DNA of 14,749 nucleotides from Paraglomus occultum (Eukaryota > Glomeromycota > Glomeromycetes > Paraglomerales > Paraglomeraceae): assembly GCA_910592205.1 (NCBI GenBank), contig CAJVPJ010000903.1:1-14749 (forward strand), in the 5' to 3' direction. A model generated the notes under the pieces. The model did no database searches. It was given only the letters and a program-made list of their open reading frames with translations, and had not been told where the DNA came from. Positions within the stretch are counted from its first letter, which is position 1; every line of letters starts with the position of its first letter. This document shows positions 11,001-14,749 of this stretch, piece after piece. A program made the position numbers and the translations under genes.

Positions 11001-12006
11001 AAATAGATAGTGAACCTTTATCGTAAAGTATATATGCGCGTTTGTCGATTATAGCAATATTTTGAGCACCAGTAATCATCAATTTTGTGGATCATCTGAC
11101 ATCAATTGCATTAATAATGAATTTTTTTTTCTATTGTCAATAATAAAGAACCAGATAATAATGTAATAGAATAGCCAGACTTTGAAGAGCTGATAGACAA
11201 TAAGATGTGATTTACTTTAAACAAAACAACCGACAGGAGGATAACGGTGAATAGTATAAGACTGTTAAATTAAAATTTCTTTAAAACTTGACATAGATAA
11301 AAACTTATAATCTTTGTAAAAAGAATAACTTTACTATTTTACTGACCATCCGCCGATCCAAGAACAAAATTTTTTGCAAACTATTGATAGTAATGCTTGA
11401 ATTGGTAAAGACATAATAGATCCAACAGTGCCACTTGTAGCATAAATTGATATATAAAAAAGTTAGCCAGTAAAAGCATTTTCTCTCTTTGTTTTGACTA
11501 TTTTACTAATATTACAAAATTGACCGTTTATTTATTACGAAGGCAGGAAAGGACAGGGAAGAAAAAAAAAGACGCGACAGTATTGGTTACCTAAGCAGAG
11601 TAAATTAGACTCCGAGTTTACATGCAGAGTGTCTTGTAGAATATTTCTACTATCAAGCATTAACATAATTAATTTTATACATTATTTAGTATAAATTACG
11701 GAAATATAATATCTGATATGTTATTAAATCAACAATAGTTTTTGCGAATAAATTGTATTCGAACATGGAAACTAAGAATTTAGTGGTAAAAAAGAATAAA
11801 GTACGCCAAAGGGTCTGTTAAATAATTATATATGTTAGCAAGCCCCGCAAGGTATAAAAATAAGGATAATGATAAATATAATTAACAACTTTATTGGCTG
11901 AGCGGGTAATTGATAACTAACCGAAATAATAGCTCTTTTGCTAATCCAAGCTTAATAATTCGCACATCTTGTTTATTGTGTTGTCTTGTCTTACTTAAGC
12001 AAAACG
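8001..12006. other. Long AT-rich intergenic stretch, second part
   Basis: No recognisable gene, RNA gene or transposon was found on either strand. The open frames at 8289-8501 (minus), 8309-8494 (plus) and 9017-9259 (plus, first ATG at 9023) lack family motifs. Short palindromes occur at 8102-8114 (ACACG/CGTGT around CGT) and 9424-9440 (AAAAGCTT/AAGCTTTT around one A). A run of eight C lies near 8145. A T-loop-like TTCGAAT near 8137 has no pairing stem, so it is not a tRNA. Confidence 0.5.
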
Positions 12007-12072
12007 ATGGCGCGCTTTTTATCTGATTTCATTTCCCGCCCTTTGCAACGCAATGAAAACTTAGCAAGCTAA
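12007..12072 (+). other. Micro-ORF of 21 codons in a locally GC-richer patch
   Basis: The ATG at 12007 has a favourable context (A at -3, G at +4) after a T-rich leader. It encodes MARFLSDFISRPLQRNENLA plus one Ser and stops at TAA 12070-12072. The patch includes GGCGCGC and TTTCCCGCCC, which stand out in the surrounding AT-rich DNA. The product is unknown. No nearby GT donor suggests it is a first exon, so it may be chance. Confidence 0.15.
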
Positions 12073-12904
12073 ATAATTAATAGCTGTGCATATATACTCA
12101 TGTATGATATATCAGTAATGCCCTCAGAGAGACCTGTTTACAATATTTACTAGCCTTTGACAAATTCCGATCATAGACCCATCTTCATGCTTCGATCGGA
12201 TTTCTATTTTATTTATTAAAATTCGGGCTGTGCATACACGGGGTTATACACAAGCTACTCGTATAGCGTGGTACAACAGTCATGCTTTTGTTAAAGATTA
12301 CGTTTTAGTTAAAACCTAATAAAACAGAGGCATGTTAAATGAATATCTCAATAGGTTAGAAAAGTAATCAGGGAGCAGGTCAGTTGATGATTAGACGGGC
12401 TGGTTTGTCAGTCGGTCGTTTATCAGTTTAGCAAATATGTTTAATAAATGATTTGCATTTTAGCAAGTTGATTTAATTTTTTAAAAGCTTTCTTGATGGA
12501 TAAATACGCAATATTAGTTTTGACCATTTGTTAATATGTTGGGCTGTTAGTCAATTACGTTATCTGTATATTCCCAACTTTATTTATTGCACAGTATAAT
12601 ATTTCCACTTAAAGTCTTTTAAACAAAAGGGGGGGGATGATGTGTGAACGCATGCAGGATGGTGTACATTTTTCCCTATATAATATGAACTGCATAAATT
12701 ATACACAACATATGATGCTGATTTATTCAATGATGTTATTTTATTCTATAGCTTTTTGATTCATAATACTTATTTATTAACAAGCAAATAATACTTTATG
12801 TGTCATATTGATTAATAACATTCAGATGCCTACATATAAATTAACATCCTTCGATCCCGTTTTCTTCATAATCTGATTTACATTCTGTCCTTGCATATTT
12901 TATA
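12073..12904. other. AT-rich intergenic DNA, no gene seen
   Basis: No open frame or RNA gene can be supported here. A run of G is present near 12630. Confidence 0.5.
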
Positions 12905-13098
12905 TTCGTCTCAAAAAGTAGAAGTCTATTTTGATCTCGGTTGCTCGAGTCTGTATATAAACAAACACCCTAAGGACTTCTACATCCGAGGATTATCCAA
13001 GAAGTTCTACGCTCTTTTCCTGTCCGTAAACAAGAGAGCAAAAAATTTATTTGTTAATAGTACTATTCTTATTTCGTGCTCTTATATTTTGAGACGAA
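12905..13098. repeat. Inverted-repeat-bounded segment, possible MITE-like remnant
   Basis: TTCGTCTCAAAA at 12905-12916 has an exact inverted copy at 13087-13098, spanning 194 bp. Nested inside, GTAGAAGTC at 12918-12926 has an inverted copy at 12975-12983. A related GTTCTAC follows near 13004. A short non-coding segment with matching inverted ends is what a MITE looks like, but I see no convincing target-site duplication, so this could be coincidence. A TTG-started frame (12891-13295) crosses it and is not considered a gene. Confidence 0.3.
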
Positions 13099-13286
13099 AC
13101 AAAAAAAATTTAGCCGACCCCAACGAACCTAAACAAATACCAACCCTATTTACATTAATACTTGGAAAGAGAAAGCCTGTATTTATAATATTGTTGTTTG
13201 ATTTTTATCTGATTCAATCATCGTCATCAATTCAAAAGTGGCACGAATATAAAACCCCAAGTACTATTAAATCCCCTTATACAACA

Positions 13287-13295
13287 TATATATAA
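13287..13295 (+). promoter_or_regulatory. Candidate TATA box and CT-rich leader of the transcription factor gene
   Basis: TATATATAA lies 77 bp upstream of the ATG at 13372. Between them is a CT-rich stretch (about 13297-13345), then an A-rich run directly before the start codon, the usual look of a fungal core promoter and 5' leader. The transcription start itself cannot be read from sequence. Confidence 0.5.
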
Positions 13296-13371
13296 CGCCT
13301 ATTTCAACTTCCTCCGCTCTCTACCTGTTTACTTTCTCATTTCTAATACACTATTTTTAAAAGGAAAAAAA

Positions 13372-14749
13372 ATGATGGAATATGTCTTTGTCGATGATTT
13401 ACATCGTTACAAACGCTTAAAAGTCACAAGAGCATGCGAGTCATGCCGAAGACGCAAAGTCAAATGCGACGGTGGATCAGGCGGCACTCAAACTCCTTGT
13501 TCAAGTTGCAGAAAGCTCAAAATCGAATGCATTTTCTCTAACATGGCGGTCAAGAGAACTCACCCAAAAACCGAGCAGGAACAGATGGATGAGCGATCTC
13601 AAAGGATTGAAAATATTCTGCACAAACTAGACGAAGAAGACAGCGCTAAAGGAAAACGAGGTAAATATTTCTTGTCATTTTTGCTTCTATCTGATTAACT
13701 GGGTAGGAGAGTGAAGTGGTATTGGACGCTTGAGTGGCGAAACTTTCATTCAATTCTTTACCCTTGGTATCGTTTGAACGTACGCACATACATACATACA
13801 TACATACATACATACACACACATACACACACACATACACCCCACACACACACACATATATACACACACACATACACCCCACACACACACATACACACATA
13901 CACACGTATACGCGCGTTCCTTCTGCAATTCCTCTTATAAACACTTTTTCAATCCATCTTTTTTATTCTTCGGCAACTTCAAACCCTCTTCGTCCCTCCA
14001 TTATCTCCTCCTATTACTTCCTCGTACATACCATAATTCCCTTATGTTACCAGCCAGCAAACTTCCTCACCTCAATTGCTTGAAAGTTTTGCCTTTGCGA
14101 CCAACCTCTCATCTCAACCTTAACTCACCCTCGATTAGTAAATATCATCGATTATGTTGACTCTGCTACAGGCCTCCTTGACACAGTGAAGATATGCCAG
14201 ACCGGGCGCGCGCAATATATATACAACTCCGAACCATTGAAAACGGACGAAAAACGCTGCGATTTCCCCGAAACGGTTATTTTTACGGAACCGCCTCTGC
14301 CTTTTATAGGCTTTTCCAATCCTCCCCTGCCTTCCCCAGAGTTAACAAACAATCTGGTTCAACTGTATTTCCATCATATTCATCCTTACGTGCCAATAGT
14401 ACATAAGGCCAATTTCTTGAGGAGGTTGAATAATAAGGATGGCAATAATCCTCTTTCACCATTGCTGCTGTATGCTGTTCTGGCCATAGCGTCAAAGTTT
14501 AGCGAAGACCCAGCCGTGCGAACGGACCCCATGGATCCAGACACCGCGGGGCTAGCCTACTATAATAAAGCAAAAGGTAATACCCTGTTTTTTCCTCATT
14601 CGGATAATTCATTACTCATCATTGTTTAGCTAAGCTAAAGTTACGTAGTCCATAGAAATTAAAGAATTGGACCGATTAGATAACCATTCTCTTTTTTTTG
14701 GTTTGTTCAAATACCAACACAACTTTCGTTTCTGTGCTAACCTATTTCG
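13372..14749 (+). CDS. Zn2Cys6 transcription factor with fungal-specific regulatory domain, 5' part
   Basis: A nuclear DNA-binding regulator. Exon 1 (13372-13660) encodes 96 residues and holds the zinc cluster ACESCRRRKVKC...CSSCRKLKIEC. Cysteines are at residues 22, 25, 32, 43, 46 and 53 (CX2CX6CX10CX2CX6C), binding two zinc ions. A basic linker and a short probable dimerisation helix (RSQRIENILHKLDEE) follow. Intron 1 is best placed at 13661-14138: donor GTAAAT, branch-like CTTAAC, acceptor CGATTAG. Exon 2 (14139-14576) joins in phase (G|TA) and adds 146 residues. From about residue 165 these match the start of the fungal-specific TF domain: LVQLYFHHIHPYVPIVHKAN, then LLLYAVLAIASKFS and AGLAYYNKAK. 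Intron 2 begins GTAATA at 14577; its acceptor is probably outside the window, as a CTAAC branch-like site lies 15 bases from the right edge. Related proteins are several hundred residues longer. The ATG at 13372 or the next codon could start translation. Target genes cannot be inferred. Confidence 0.93.
13661..14138 (+). other. Intron 1 of the transcription factor gene
   Basis: The donor G|GTAAAT at 13660/13661 leaves exon 1 in phase 1. Two acceptors keep frame. One ends at 14138 (CGATTAG, preceded by a CTTAAC branch-like site and a pyrimidine-rich tract). The other ends at 14186 (TTGACACAG) and would drop 16 residues. I prefer the first for its branch point and the sensible added peptide (NIIDYVDSATGLLDT). 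At 478 nt it is much longer than the other introns here, largely because of the microsatellite and a T/C-rich 3' half. Confidence 0.7.
13785..13905. repeat. CATA/CA compound microsatellite with a 37-bp duplication
   Basis: Seven copies of CATA (13787-13814) grade into a long CA-rich tract. A block at 13824-13860 (CA repeats around ATACACCCC) is repeated at 13861-13897 with a few differences, so the array grew partly by a 37-bp duplication. It lies in intron 1 of the transcription factor gene. The His-Thr and Cys-Val frames it opens on the two strands are artefacts of the repeat. Confidence 0.95.
14577..14749 (+). other. Start of intron 2 of the transcription factor gene, running past the window
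   Basis: The donor AAAG|GTAATA follows the codons for AYYNKAK. Acceptor-like AGs at 14629, 14634, 14640 and 14648 lead to stops within a few codons. The one at 14655 opens a frame to the edge, but its peptide (EIKELDRLDNHS...) does not continue the domain. A CTAAC near 14735 suggests the true acceptor lies just beyond the window. Confidence 0.55.

Noticed and set aside
12891-13295. 134-codon plus-strand frame
   Set aside because: It starts at TTG, has no known motif, crosses the inverted-repeat segment and runs into the TATA region of the next gene. Its composition is what AT-rich DNA gives by chance.
13646-13944. Long frames on both strands rich in His-Thr or Cys-Val around the CA repeat
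   Set aside because: They are translations of the CATA/CA microsatellite inside intron 1 of the transcription factor gene and have no non-repeat support.

Overview
This is a eukaryotic, AT-rich window, most likely from a filamentous fungus. The strongest taxonomic sign is the gene at the right edge: a Zn2Cys6 binuclear-cluster DNA-binding domain followed by the start of a fungal-specific transcription factor (middle homology) region, a combination largely confined to fungi. Compact GT-AG introns with CTNA-like branch points fit this. A Mucoromycota-type genome is my guess from the AT-rich, transposon-littered intergenic DNA, but the sequence does not settle the phylum. There are no operons, and I see no rRNA, tRNA or CRISPR array.

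Layout. Positions 1-705 (minus strand) hold the first five exons of a 20S proteasome alpha-1 type subunit (PSMA6/Scl1), cut by the left edge. Positions 706-1204 are its upstream region and contain a cluster of TGACG/TTACGTAA sites. A doubtful small two-exon gene may follow at 1205-1466. Positions about 1720-2210 are a clearly dead Tc1/mariner transposase on the plus strand, followed by a clean coiled-coil-like reading frame (2216-2353). A second, weaker Tc1-like fragment lies on the minus strand at 2878-3108.

From about 3.1 kb to 13.37 kb the DNA is AT-rich and holds no gene I can name. It contains one isolated exon-like segment with good splice signals (4916-5102, minus), a short tandem repeat, some palindromes and G-runs, a 21-codon micro-ORF, and an inverted-repeat pair near 12.9-13.1 kb. 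From 13,372 to the right edge (plus strand) runs the 5' part of the transcription factor gene: exon 1 with the zinc cluster, a long first intron carrying a CATA/CA microsatellite, exon 2 with the start of the regulatory domain, and a second intron whose acceptor probably lies outside the window.

The two confident genes are transcribed away from each other, so roughly 12.7 kb of divergent intergenic DNA separates them. Nothing links them functionally: one is a housekeeping proteasome gene, the other a regulator with unknown targets. I did not find a convincing new biological system. The points most worth checking are the gene desert itself, the fossil transposons, the exon-like island and the small candidate gene at 1205.
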